Shown here one piece after another: positions 8,613-17,169 of a stretch of DNA of 64,000 bases. Numbering within the stretch: position 1 is the stretch's first letter; the number at the start of each line of letters is the position of its first letter. The DNA lies in assembly GCA_001950395.1 (NCBI GenBank), contig BDLO01000001.1, positions 719,979 through 783,978 of the forward strand, read 5' to 3'. The DNA comes from Coriobacteriaceae bacterium EMTCatB1. Lineage in GTDB: Bacteria > Actinomycetota > Coriobacteriia > Anaerosomatales > Anaerosomataceae. Below the pieces are notes generated by a model, which was not told where the DNA came from, did not search any database, and was given only the letters and a program-made list of their open reading frames with translations. The translations under genes were made by a program, and so were the position numbers.

Positions 8613-10739
8613 CTACTGCTGCGGGCCCTTCCAGCGCATAAGGCGCATCCCGTTCAGCGTTACCAGAACCGACGCTCCCATGTCGGCCATGATCGCCATC
8701 CAGAGCGTGAGCCACCCCGGGAACATGAGCAAGAGAGCGAGCATCTTGAATCCGATGGCGAACGCGATGTTGATCTTGATGATCCTGAGCGACGCGCGGC
8801 TGAGGCCGACGGCGAAGGGGAGTTGCCTGAGGTCATCGGCCATAAGGGCGATGTCCGCTGTCTCGAGCGCCGTGTCGGTGCCCGCTCCTCCCATCGCGAT
8901 GCCGACCGTCGAGGTCGCCAGCGCCGGCGCGTCGTTGACGCCGTCGCCGACCATGGCCACGTGACCGTACTCACCGAGCAGGCTCGTGACCGCGTCGACC
9001 TTCGCCTCAGGGAGTAGTTCGGCGCGGAACTCGTCGACGCCGACCTGGCGAGAGATCGCGGCAGCCGCGGCCGCATTGTCGCCGGTCAGCATGATGGTGT
9101 GCCGGATGCCGGAGCGCTTGAGCGCGGCGACGGCCTCGCGGCTCGTTGCGCGGACCTCATCGGCTATGCCGATCACCCCTATGAGGATGTCATCCTGCGC
9201 CACGAGAACGGCTGTCTTGCCGTCGCTTTGCAGCTCATCCAGGGTCGGACGAGCCTTCTCAAAGTCGGCATTGCCACCGAACATGCGTGGGCTGCCCACC
9301 GCTATCTGGTGTCCGTCGACCGTGGCTTTCACGCCCAACCCGGACAGGGACTGCATCTCGTGAATCGGCAGCAATGTGATGGAGCGCGCCTCCGCCTCGC
9401 GAGTGATGGCAGCGGCGAGCGGGTGTTGGGAGCCAGACTCCAGAGACGCCGCGAGCTGCAGCAGCCGGGTCGGATCGGTCCCGTCGAGCACGACGACGTC
9501 GGTGACCGACGGGCGGCCCTCGGTCAGGGTCCCGGTCTTGTCGAAAGCGATCGCCTGTATGGCGCCCATCTGCTCGAGATGGATACCGCCCTTGATCAGG
9601 ACGCCCTTGCGTGCAGCGTTGGAGATCGCACTAACGATGGACACCGGAGTCGAGACGACCAGCGCGCAGGGGCACGACACGATGAGCAGGGAGAGGCTCC
9701 GGTAGATCCACGGCTCCCAAGGCTGCGAGAAGAACAGAGGCGGGATGAGCCCGATTCCCGCTGCGAGCACAAGGACCACCGGAGTGTAGATCGCCGCGAA
9801 CTTGTCGACGAACGCCTGGGAAGGCGCCCGCTTGGTCTGGGCTTCCTCGACCATGTGAACGATGCGCGCAACGGTCGTGTCGTCCACGAGACGCGTGACG
9901 CGCACTTTGAGCAGGCCCTCGCCGTTCAGGGTGCCGCCGAACACCTCGTCGCCAACAGTCTTCTCGGCGGGCACCGACTCACCGGTTATCGTCGCCTCAT
10001 CAAGGCTCGAAGCGCCGGCTTCGATGACTCCGTCGAGCGCGAGCTTCTCTCCCGGCCGGACCACCATCAAGGCGCCAACTTCGATCTCCTCGACCGGCAT
10101 CTCTGTGGTGTCGCCGTCGGGCATCTCGACACGCGCGGTCTTGGGGACCCCACCCATCAGGTCGCCGATCGAACGCTTGGCTCGCTCCATCGTCCACGAC
10201 TCGAGCATCTCAGAGGCGGAGAACAGGAACGCGACGACCGCAGCTTCCTCCCATGCACCGATCGCGCCCGCACCGAGGATTGCCACGGACATGAGCACAC
10301 TCATGTTGAAGTCGAGCTTGGGAAGCGAGAAGGCCGCCTTGCGGAAGTTGCCCCACCCGCCAAGCACGATCGCGACGATGAACAGCGGCATGAAGATGAC
10401 GCTGGGGGCACCGAGATTCTCTGCCGCGTAGCCGGCTGCCACGCCGACCCCCGAGGCGATCGTCCGGATAAGCTCCCAGTCGATGCCCTTCTCCGTCTGG
10501 GGAGCGGCCTTGCGCTCTTCGGCCGTCTGGATGCGGTAGTTCTCCTTGCGACCTTCGGACCTGATGGCGCCGAGGTCCATGACGCCCTCGACCACAAGCT
10601 TGCCTACCGTTGGATTGAGCCTTGCCCCGGTCACGCCGGGGAGATTGGCCACGTTCTTCTCGAACCTGGCCGCACAGTCGAGTCAAGTGATTCCTTCGAC
10701 GAGCAGGGTGTGCTTCTTTGTGTCGACGGGTGCTGGCAT
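8613..10739 (-). CDS. Heavy-metal P1B-type ATPase (CadA/ZntA-like) with in-frame UGA in the HMA motif
   Basis: From ATG 10739, which has a strong AGGAGG site 7 nt upstream, the reading frame is open for 708 residues apart from one TGA codon at 10683-10685. The N-terminus reads MPAPVDTKKHTLLVEGIT, then TGA, then LDCAARFEKNV. The TGA sits at the first Cys of the heavy-metal-associated motif GMxCxxC, giving UxxC if read as selenocysteine. Downstream CPC (SCPCALV), TGES, DKTGT, QHPLA and GDGVNDAPAL are complete. Two readings are possible: a selenocysteine, or a nonsense mutation with restart at the GTG at 10652. The CPC motif fits Zn2+/Cd2+/Pb2+ export, and the adjacent CadC-like repressor agrees. 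Confidence 0.8.
10647..10685 (-). promoter_or_regulatory. UGA codon with SECIS-like hairpin
   Basis: Immediately after the TGA (10683-10685) the minus strand folds as GGCCA/TGGCC (5 bp), one G-G mismatch, then GTTC/GAAC (4 bp) around a GAGAA loop (10657-10661). The loop starts 21 nt after the TGA and begins with G. Spacing of about 16-37 nt and a G in the first loop positions are features of bacterial SECIS elements. The hairpin is directly visible; its function is inferred and depends on the genome encoding SelA-D and tRNA-Sec. Confidence 0.45.
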
Positions 10740-10770
10740 CGGTTGCCTCCTAGGCGTAGGCGGGATACAC

Positions 10771-10835
10771 TCAAACAGTCAAGCGCATGTTTGATTGTAA
10801 GCGCCATGTAACTCGATGGTCAAGTAGTCACTTGA
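10771..10835. promoter_or_regulatory. Divergent operator region for the ArsR/CadC regulator
   Basis: TCAAACA (10771-10777) and TGTTTGA (10788-10794) form an inverted repeat with a 10-nt spacer, and a second one, TCAAGT/ACTTGA, spans 10820-10835. The TCAAA-type half-site is common in CadC/SmtB-family operators. The region lies between the ATPase start and the regulator start, so one repressor could control both directions. Confidence 0.6.
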
Positions 10836-10851
10836 GGATATTGGAGGTCCG

Positions 10852-11217
10852 ATGCGCAAACAGACTGACCCGCCCGTATGCGAGGTCGATTGCGTGCATG
10901 CCGACAAGGTCGATGAGCTGCGCCCCGTCGTCGGCGGGCTCAATGGCGTCGGCGAGGCCGTTGCAAACCTCGCGGACGATACCCGCTTCAAAGTGCTGTA
11001 CGCCCTGAGTCAGTCAGAGCTCTGCGTCTGCGACGTCGCCGCTGTCGTGGGCGCTACGACGGCAGCCACCTCGTACCACCTGCGTCTGCTCTACCGCACC
11101 GGGCTTGTTGACTGCCGCCGCGACGGCAGGCTCGTCTACTACCGATTGGCAGAGGACAAGATGCGCCCCGTTCTGGAGGCGATCAAGTCATACGTGCTCG
11201 CTACGCAGGTACCGTGA
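10852..11217 (+). CDS. ArsR/SmtB-family metal-responsive repressor, CadC-like
   Basis: A 121-residue winged-helix repressor. The N-terminal Cys pair (VCEVDC) and the ELCVCDVA motif at the start of the recognition helix correspond to the metal site of CadC-type Cd/Pb/Zn sensors. The HTH (about 55-85) and a beta-wing (DGRLVYYRL) follow. ATG 10852 has a good TTGGAGG ribosome site. It is transcribed away from the two ATPases across an operator with inverted repeats. Metal binding should release it from DNA and induce export. This role follows from the family and context. Confidence 0.88.
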   Translation: MRKQTDPPVCEVDCVHADKVDELRPVVGGLNGVGEAVANLADDTRFKVLYALSQSELCVCDVAAVVGATTAATSYHLRLLYRTGLVDCRRDGRLVYYRLAEDKMRPVLEAIKSYVLATQVP

Positions 11218-11896
11218 GCAGCCTTGGCTGAGATCGAGAGCGCTCGGTTCCCGTACAGCACACATGGGGGCATCCGAAGGCGGGGCGGTCGGCACAACCG
11301 ACAGGACCACGACAGCGACCACGATCAGCAATATGATCACGAGGAACCGAGAGCACTCGTGTCAGGCCAATTGAGAGCAGGCCTGATGCCTTGTCGACCC
11401 TGCCTCATCGTTCGAGCGGGGTTTGCCTTCTAGACACACTCAGCAGTTCCAGAACCAGGGCCGGTTCCGAAGTGGTCCGGCCGTGGGGATGGTCGCCGGG
11501 CCCGCTTACCTGAACTCGGAGAGCGTACCCGCATGCCACAACAGCCACAAGCCGAGACAATGTGGAGACGCCACTTGGCCACAGGTGGCCTCTCCCACTG
11601 GCGACACCGACGAGTCCCTGGGCCGGCGAGGTTGGTTCCTGAATGGCACCAGAACGTAGGGTCATCGAACGTCGCCTGGACGCAACAGACACACGTCAGT
11701 GGTTGTTCCTGAGCGGCGGCGACCTCAGAGCTCTTTGGGCAAATCCAGGGTGATTCCCGACAAAAGGGACTGCTCTTGGAGTGCAAGAGAGCTTAGACAG
11801 ACCCTCTGAGCTGCGCTTTTGCGCTAAGTCCGCTCTCAGTCGGAAGACATTTGTTGCCCGATTTCGCGCCCAAAATCGACCAAAACAGGCCTCTGA
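11218..11896. other. No supported gene; degraded element DNA
   Basis: Short open frames exist on both strands without ribosome sites. The minus strand at roughly 11300-11350 encodes a hydrophobic run (IILLIVVAVVVLSVV) after an in-frame stop, possibly a fragment of a membrane protein. At 11877-11905 a sequence like the tRNA-flanking terminator occurs (GGCCTCTGACCTGCGGTTTT). Nothing here can be called a gene. Confidence 0.4.
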
Positions 11897-12112
11897 CCTG
11901 CGGTTTTATCTCTGAGGCACTCAGCTGCTACTGCCTGGCTCGAGAACGGTATCAACTTGAAAGCGGTGAGCGACCTGCTCGGCCACGCCAGCATCTCCAT
12001 TACCGTCGACTGCTACGGCCACGTGACCGACGCAACCTCCCAAACCGCAATGGACACTCTGAGCGCCGTACTTGGTCTCTCAAAAAATATTGAGCACAGC
12101 CAGCCTGAGTAG
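11897..12112 (+). pseudogene. C-terminal remnant of a tyrosine recombinase (integrase)
   Basis: The open frame after a TGA at 11894 encodes [10 protein letters not shown], then [12 protein letters not shown] and [10 protein letters not shown], ending in a TAG at 12112. These are the last conserved boxes of phage-type integrases: the (R)H box, the second His in LLGH, and the Tyr nucleophile in the YGH segment. The catalytic N-terminal half and the core-binding domain are missing. Its place beside tRNA-Pro, transcribed toward it, is standard for the integrase of a tRNA-targeting element. Confidence 0.85.
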
Positions 12113-12159
12113 CCTCCAAAACGCTCGCTGCAGGGTGCGGATATCCCCACAGCTAAGTT

Positions 12160-12182
12160 CGTTGCTACACGCGTTGCTACAC
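12160..12182 (+). repeat. Arm-type recombinase repeat, right copy
   Basis: Identical over 23 nt to 4884-4906 and in the same orientation. It lies between the integrase remnant and the tRNA, as expected for an element-internal arm site. Confidence 0.65.
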
Positions 12183-12199
12183 TCGCCCCAGAAACGAGG

Positions 12200-12237
12200 G
12201 AGAGGCCGGCTCACGGTTTCCCGGAAAACGGCCTCTC
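12200..12237 (-). terminator. Hairpin terminator downstream of tRNA-Pro
   Basis: A perfect 9-bp stem (GAGAGGCCG/CGGCCTCTC) lies 15 nt after the tRNA 3' end on the minus strand, followed by CCTCGTTTCT. It is element DNA and replaces the displaced terminator at 4692-4723. Confidence 0.5.
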
Positions 12238-12251
12238 ACCTGCAATTTTAT

Positions 12252-12328
<77 letters not shown>

Positions 12329-12393
12329 TCAACCGCCCTACCGGGCAGCGAGACACCATACTACGGGTCACACTACGCGGGTTCAAGTCCGCC

Positions 12394-13602
12394 CTACGGG
12401 CGATCCTGCACCGCATCTCTCACCCGATCGAGGATCTCCTCGGCGATGCGCCACTTCGGAAGCGTCGGCATCTCTTCGGTGCCGTGGTGCGTCACGAACA
12501 CGACCCGATTCTCGCTCCCCCCGAACGCGCTCCCGTCGCTGACGTCGTTCGCCACGACGAGGTCGAGATGCTTGTCACGAAGCTTCTTGTGCGCATGCTC
12601 GAGGAGGTCGCCCGTCTCGGCGGCGAAGCCGACGAGCACCATGCGCCCATCGTTGAGGGCACCGACCTCCGCGAGGATGTCGGGGTTGCGTTCGAGCTCG
12701 ATGCTCCGAGGTGCGTCATCCTTCTTGATCTTCTCACCAGCGAAGTTCGCCGGCCTGAAGTCCGCCACGGCAGCCGCAGCGATGACCACGTCGGTCTGTG
12801 CGAGGCGCGCGAGCACCGCATCGCGCATCTCGAGCGCGGTCGTCACGCGCACGACGGTGACGCCGAACGGGTCTGGCAGGGATACGGGTCCTGTCACGAG
12901 TGTGACGACGGCGCCGCGGCGCGCGGCGCGCTCGGCGATGGCGAAGCCCGTCTTGCCGGATGAGCGGTTGCCGATGAACCGCACGGGATCGATGGGCTCG
13001 TACGTCGGTCCGGCGGTCACGAGGATGCGCAAGCCCGCGAGGTCCTGGGTGCACCGCGCTTCACGCTCCACCACCTCACCGATGGTCGCGACCTCTGCGA
13101 GCCGCCCCTCGCCCACCTCGCCGCACGCGAGCTCGCCGATACCCGGCTCCACGATGATGAAGCCGCGTGACCGCAGAAGCTCGACGTTCGAGCGTGTGGC
13201 CTCATCGCGCCACATGTGAACGTTCATCGCGGGCGCGATCACGATCGGCGCCTCGGTGGCGAGTACCGTCGTCGTCAGCATGTCGTCGGCCCGCCCGTGC
13301 GCGATCTTCGCGATGACGTTCGCCGTGCACGGAGCGACGCACAGCACATCGGCCTCCTCGGCCAGTGAGATGTGGTGCACCCGCGCGGCCGGCTCGTCAT
13401 CCCACAGCGAGACCGCGACCGGCTCGCCCGTGAGCGTCCTGAAAGTCAACGGAGCGACGAACCGGGTGGCTGCTTCCGTCATGACGACCTTGACACGGAG
13501 ATCTCGGCGTTGCAGGTCACGCACAAGCTCGCACGCCTTGTATGCGGCGATGCAGCCCGTGACACCGAGAACGACCGTTGGCGCGTCGGCGCTTCGTCCC
13601 AC
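12394..13602 (-). CDS. coaBC: Bifunctional phosphopantothenoylcysteine decarboxylase / phosphopantothenate-cysteine ligase
   Basis: A 402-residue fusion carrying two steps of coenzyme A synthesis. The N-terminal CoaC flavoprotein has GCIAAYKA, the PAMN motif (PAMNVHMW) and the active-site Cys loop ELACGEVGEGRL. The C-terminal CoaB ligase has TAGPTYEPIDPVRFIGNRSS and the KIKK motif. Length is normal for the family. GTG 13602 was chosen for its GGGAGG ribosome site 6 nt upstream; an ATG at 13617 in the same frame is the alternative. tRNA-Pro lies 65 nt downstream. Confidence 0.93.
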   Translation of the reverse strand: MGRSADAPTVVLGVTGCIAAYKACELVRDLQRRDLRVKVVMTEAATRFVAPLTFRTLTGEPVAVSLWDDEPAARVHHISLAEEADVLCVAPCTANVIAKIAHGRADDMLTTTVLATEAPIVIAPAMNVHMWRDEATRSNVELLRSRGFIIVEPGIGELACGEVGEGRLAEVATIGEVVEREARCTQDLAGLRILVTAGPTYEPIDPVRFIGNRSSGKTGFAIAERAARRGAVVTLVTGPVSLPDPFGVTVVRVTTALEMRDAVLARLAQTDVVIAAAAVADFRPANFAGEKIKKDDAPRSIELERNPDILAEVGALNDGRMVLVGFAAETGDLLEHAHKKLRDKHLDLVVANDVSDGSAFGGSENRVVFVTHHGTEEMPTLPKWRIAEEILDRVRDAVQDRP

Positions 13603-13733
13603 GCAGACCTCCCTCATACCGACGCATCTAGGATACACCGTACCGTGTCACCCCACACGTCGCCAACGCCCGCACGGTCCGCTGGGCGTTCGGGAATGAA
13701 CAGGCATGAGAGCCTGACGAGACGGGAGGCGCC

Positions 13734-15500
13734 ATGACACTGACGTCGCACGAACTTCGCGTCCGCATCGGCGGTGAGGCAGGGTTCGGCATCAAGGCCG
13801 CGGGGCAGATGCTCGCTCGGTCCTTCGTCGACGCCGGACTCGAGACGTTCGACCTCACTGAGTATCCGTCCCTCATCCGCGGGGGCCACAACACGTACCT
13901 GCTCCGCGTGAGCGACCGGCCCATCCACTCGCACGTAGAACCGATCGACGTGCTCGTCTGCCTCAACCGTGAGACGCTCACCCGACACGAGGCCGAGCTC
14001 CTCGACGGCGGCGCGGTCATCTTCGATCCCGATGACCTCCCTATCGAGGACATCCCTGCTCGCTGCCGCGCCGTCCCGGTCCCGCTCACAGCGCTCGCGC
14101 GCGACGCGGGCGGCAGGATCATGCGCAACACCGTCGCGCTCGGCGCTCTGGTCGGGTTGCTCGACTTCCCCCTCACGTACCTCGAAGACGCACTGAGGCG
14201 GCAGTTCGCAGCCAAGGCGCCCGAGGTGGCGGAGAACAACATCCAGGCGGCGCGGGCCGGCGCCGCCTCGGCACGAACGGCGTGCCCCGACTTCCCGCTG
14301 CGCCTCCAACCGAACCCGGACGCGCCCCGTCGCATCCTCGTCGACGGCAACGAGGCGATCGGCCTTGGAGCGCTCGCCGCTGGCATCGGCTTCTACGCCG
14401 CGTATCCGATGACGCCAGCCTCCTCGCTCCTGCACTTCATGGCGGCGCACGAGAAGAGCGCCGGCGTCGTCGTGAAGCACACCGAAGACGAGATCGCGGC
14501 GATGAACATGGTGGTCGGGGCCGCGTTCGGCGGCACGCGAGCCATGTGCGCGACGTCGGGCGGCGGCTTCGCGCTCATGGTGGAGGCGTTCGGCATGGCG
14601 GGCGTGAGCGAGAGCGCCGTCGTGGTGGGCGTCTTCACGCGCCCCGGGCCGGCCACCGGCATGCCGACGTGGATGGAACAGAGCGACCTGCGCTACGTCA
14701 TCCACGCAGCACAAGGCGAGTTCCCGCGCGTGGTGCTCGCGCCCGGCGACCGCGAGGACGCGTTCAGCCTGACCTGGCAGGCGTTCAACCTCGCCGATCA
14801 GCTCCAGACGCCGGTGGTGATCCTCGGCGACTCGTACCTGTCCGACAACCGGCAGACCGTGCCCTTCTTCGACCTTGACGAGGTGACCGTCCAGCGCGGC
14901 AAGCTCCTCGCTGAGGGCGACGTCGCCGACCACCCCGAGGCGCTCGGCCCCGAAGGGGTCTACCTCAGGTACAAGGTGACGGACGACGGCGTCTCGTGGC
15001 GAGCGCTGCCTGGCGTGCGCGGTGCGCGGCAGCTCGCGAACTCGTACGAACACGACGAGCGCGGATTCGGCGCCCCCGGCGAGGAGGCCGCTGTCCGGGT
15101 CGCGCAGAACGAGAAGCGGATGCGCAAGCTCGAGCTCGCCCGCACCATCGTCCCGCCGCCGGCGCATTTCGGCTCACCGCCGGAGGAGGCCGACATCGGG
15201 CTCGTGCTCTTCGGCACGACCAAAGGCCCCGCGCGCGAGACGGCCCGCATGCTGGAGCGCGCAGGCGTCCGCGTCGCGATCATGCAGGTCGTGACCGTGT
15301 GGCCCTTCCCCGCCGAGGAGGTCGCGGCGTTCATGGACGCCGCGCCGAAGACGGCCGTCGTCGAAGGCAACTACGCCGGGCAGCTCGAGTCGCTCGTCCG
15401 CGAGCACGCGCTGCGCGCGCCGGACGCGCGCCTGCACCGCTACGACGGCCGCCCGTTCTCGCCCGAGCAGATCGTCCGGTTCGTGAAGGAGGTGCTCTGA
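13734..15500 (+). CDS. 2-oxoacid:acceptor oxidoreductase, fused gamma-alpha subunit
   Basis: A 588-residue protein. Residues 1-190 are the gamma domain (GGEAGFGIKAAGQM, then YPSLIRGGHNTY). The alpha pyrimidine-binding domain follows (AYPMTPASSLLHFM, with EDEIAAMNMVVGAAFGG) and a C-terminal transketolase-like domain. With the beta subunit it forms a thiamine-diphosphate enzyme that converts a 2-oxoacid and CoA to acyl-CoA and CO2, normally reducing ferredoxin. There is no separate delta ferredoxin subunit here. The substrate (2-oxoglutarate, pyruvate or branched-chain oxoacid) cannot be fixed from sequence. The stop overlaps the beta-subunit start (TGATG). Confidence 0.88.
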   Translation: MTLTSHELRVRIGGEAGFGIKAAGQMLARSFVDAGLETFDLTEYPSLIRGGHNTYLLRVSDRPIHSHVEPIDVLVCLNRETLTRHEAELLDGGAVIFDPDDLPIEDIPARCRAVPVPLTALARDAGGRIMRNTVALGALVGLLDFPLTYLEDALRRQFAAKAPEVAENNIQAARAGAASARTACPDFPLRLQPNPDAPRRILVDGNEAIGLGALAAGIGFYAAYPMTPASSLLHFMAAHEKSAGVVVKHTEDEIAAMNMVVGAAFGGTRAMCATSGGGFALMVEAFGMAGVSESAVVVGVFTRPGPATGMPTWMEQSDLRYVIHAAQGEFPRVVLAPGDREDAFSLTWQAFNLADQLQTPVVILGDSYLSDNRQTVPFFDLDEVTVQRGKLLAEGDVADHPEALGPEGVYLRYKVTDDGVSWRALPGVRGARQLANSYEHDERGFGAPGEEAAVRVAQNEKRMRKLELARTIVPPPAHFGSPPEEADIGLVLFGTTKGPARETARMLERAGVRVAIMQVVTVWPFPAEEVAAFMDAAPKTAVVEGNYAGQLESLVREHALRAPDARLHRYDGRPFSPEQIVRFVKEVL

Positions 15501-16393
15501 TGCCGACCGCAGACGAGCTCAAGCAGCGGGCGCTCAAGCCCACGTGGTGCCCCGGCTGCGGCAACTACGGCATGTACCGCGCGCTCACTGAGGCGATCGA
15601 GGAGCTCGGCATCGAGCGCGAGCGGCTCGCGATGGTGTGGGGCATCGGATGCCACGGCAACGGCGCCGACTTCTACGACGTCCAGGGCTTCCACGGGCTG
15701 CACGGCCGCGCGCTTCCGGTCGCCACCGGCATCGCGCTCACCCGCCCCGACCTCACGGTGATCGTCGAGATGGGCGACGGCGACGGGTACGGCATCGGCG
15801 GCAACCACTTCATCCACTCGGTGCGCCGCAACATCGACATGACCGCCATCTTCCACAACAACCAGATCTACGGCCTGACGACCGGCCAAGCCTCCCCCAC
15901 CTCGGACCAGTTCATGCGGACGCCCTCGACGCCCGGCGGCGTCATCGAGGAGCCCGTCAACCCCGTCGGCGTGGCGGTGGCGCAGGGCGCCACCTTCGTG
16001 GCGCGCGGGTTCGCGGGCGACATCCCGCACCTCAAGGAGCTCTACAAGCGCGCGATCTCGCACCGCGGCTTCTCGGTCGTCGACGTCTACCAGCCGTGCG
16101 TGACGTGGAACAAAGTCAACACGTTCTCGTGGTTCCGCGAGCGCGTCTACAAGGTGGAGGACCTGCCCGACTACGACCCGACCGACCGCACGAAGGCGTT
16201 CGACCTGTCGATGTCGACCTTCCACGAGCTCACCTGCGCGCCCGACGAGTGCCGCGTCCCGATCGGCGTGTTCTTCGAGGACCCGGACTCGTTCACGTAC
16301 CAAGACGGGCTGCCGCAGCTCGACCGCCCGATGTGGAAGCACGCCGAAGCGCCGCGGGACATCACCCAGGCGCTTGAGCCGTACCGTGTGTGA
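15500..16393 (+). CDS. 2-oxoacid:acceptor oxidoreductase, beta subunit
   Basis: A 297-residue subunit carrying thiamine diphosphate and an Fe-S cluster. The N-terminal WCPGCGNYG motif and a later Cys (WGIGCHGNG) are cluster ligands typical of the family. The ThDP/Mg2+ site is MGDGDGYGIGGNH with HNNQIYGLTTGQ. ATG 15500 overlaps the stop of the alpha gene by one base, so the two are translationally coupled and surely act together. The next gene is on the opposite strand. Confidence 0.9.
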   Translation: MPTADELKQRALKPTWCPGCGNYGMYRALTEAIEELGIERERLAMVWGIGCHGNGADFYDVQGFHGLHGRALPVATGIALTRPDLTVIVEMGDGDGYGIGGNHFIHSVRRNIDMTAIFHNNQIYGLTTGQASPTSDQFMRTPSTPGGVIEEPVNPVGVAVAQGATFVARGFAGDIPHLKELYKRAISHRGFSVVDVYQPCVTWNKVNTFSWFRERVYKVEDLPDYDPTDRTKAFDLSMSTFHELTCAPDECRVPIGVFFEDPDSFTYQDGLPQLDRPMWKHAEAPRDITQALEPYRV

Positions 16394-16425
16394 GGGGCTG
16401 AAGGGGCTGACGTCGGCTGCAGGGC

Positions 16426-17073
16426 CTACTTGTAGACAGCACCGGTCGAAGCGTCGACGTAGACGTGCGTGTCAAGACCGTCGGCGCCGGAACCGTAGAT
16501 GTCCCAGTAGACAGCGCACGACTCAGGGACCTCCCTGGCCTTCGTGACGAACTCTGCGCGTGTGTCGTACAGCGACATGCTCTTGACCTCGGCGATGCCC
16601 GATTCCTTGGCGATCCGCACGGCGTCCACGCTGTCGATCTTCCAGACGTCGGACAGGCCTGGCGTCTCGTAGGAGAATCCGCCTCCCCCTCCTTCTGGAT
16701 ACATCGCGGGCTGACCGTCCTGGAGGTAGAAGACGCTCATCTGTTTCTTCGACGCCGATGCGAACCACACCCTCCAGAGCGCCGACACACCTTCAGCGAT
16801 CGAAGGGTCCTGTCCAGGACGTCCGGACTCCATCTTGTAGGGACGCGCATCGCTCGCCCAGGACACCGCCTTCGGCGTCACGAGGTCGACGAACTCCTTG
16901 GCGGTGTACGGGCCTGCCTCCGCCTGCGGGGACGAGCCACCTGCCGTAGGCGCTGGCGGCTGGCCAGAGTCTCCAGTGCCTCCCCCCGTGCCGTTCTGAG
17001 CGCAGCCCGTCAGGACCGAGGCCAGCAGAAGGACTGCGCACGCGACCTCCGCCAACGTCACGTGCCTTCTCAT
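16426..17073 (-). CDS. Secreted lipoprotein with a PepSY-like C-terminus
   Basis: A 215-residue protein with a lipoprotein signal peptide (hydrophobic AVLLLASVL, then lipobox LTGC) and a low-complexity Gly/Ser/Pro linker (about 28-52). The C-terminal third (about 140-215) contains VYWDIYGSG and THVYVDASTGAVYK, the pattern of PepSY-type domains. It should be attached to the outer face of the cytoplasmic membrane. PepSY domains often inhibit peptidases, but no partner lies nearby and the role is unknown. Confidence 0.7.
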   Translation of the reverse strand: MRRHVTLAEVACAVLLLASVLTGCAQNGTGGGTGDSGQPPAPTAGGSSPQAEAGPYTAKEFVDLVTPKAVSWASDARPYKMESGRPGQDPSIAEGVSALWRVWFASASKKQMSVFYLQDGQPAMYPEGGGGGFSYETPGLSDVWKIDSVDAVRIAKESGIAEVKSMSLYDTRAEFVTKAREVPESCAVYWDIYGSGADGLDTHVYVDASTGAVYK

Positions 17074-17169
17074 CGGTCATCCCTCCCCACAGATGATCGC
17101 CGTGTCGGCGAACGCCCGAAGACGAAGCCACTATATGACCGCGAGAACCGTCGTTTCAAGCGTCCGGCC

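Noticed and set aside
9099-10811. A 570-codon plus-strand frame opposite the CPC-type ATPase
   Set aside because: Antisense shadow with biased composition; the minus-strand ATPase motifs are unambiguous.
11423-11786. Overlapping 80-120 codon frames in the element
   Set aside because: Cys/Arg/Ser-rich shadow-type compositions, no ribosome sites, and frames on both strands with none preferred.
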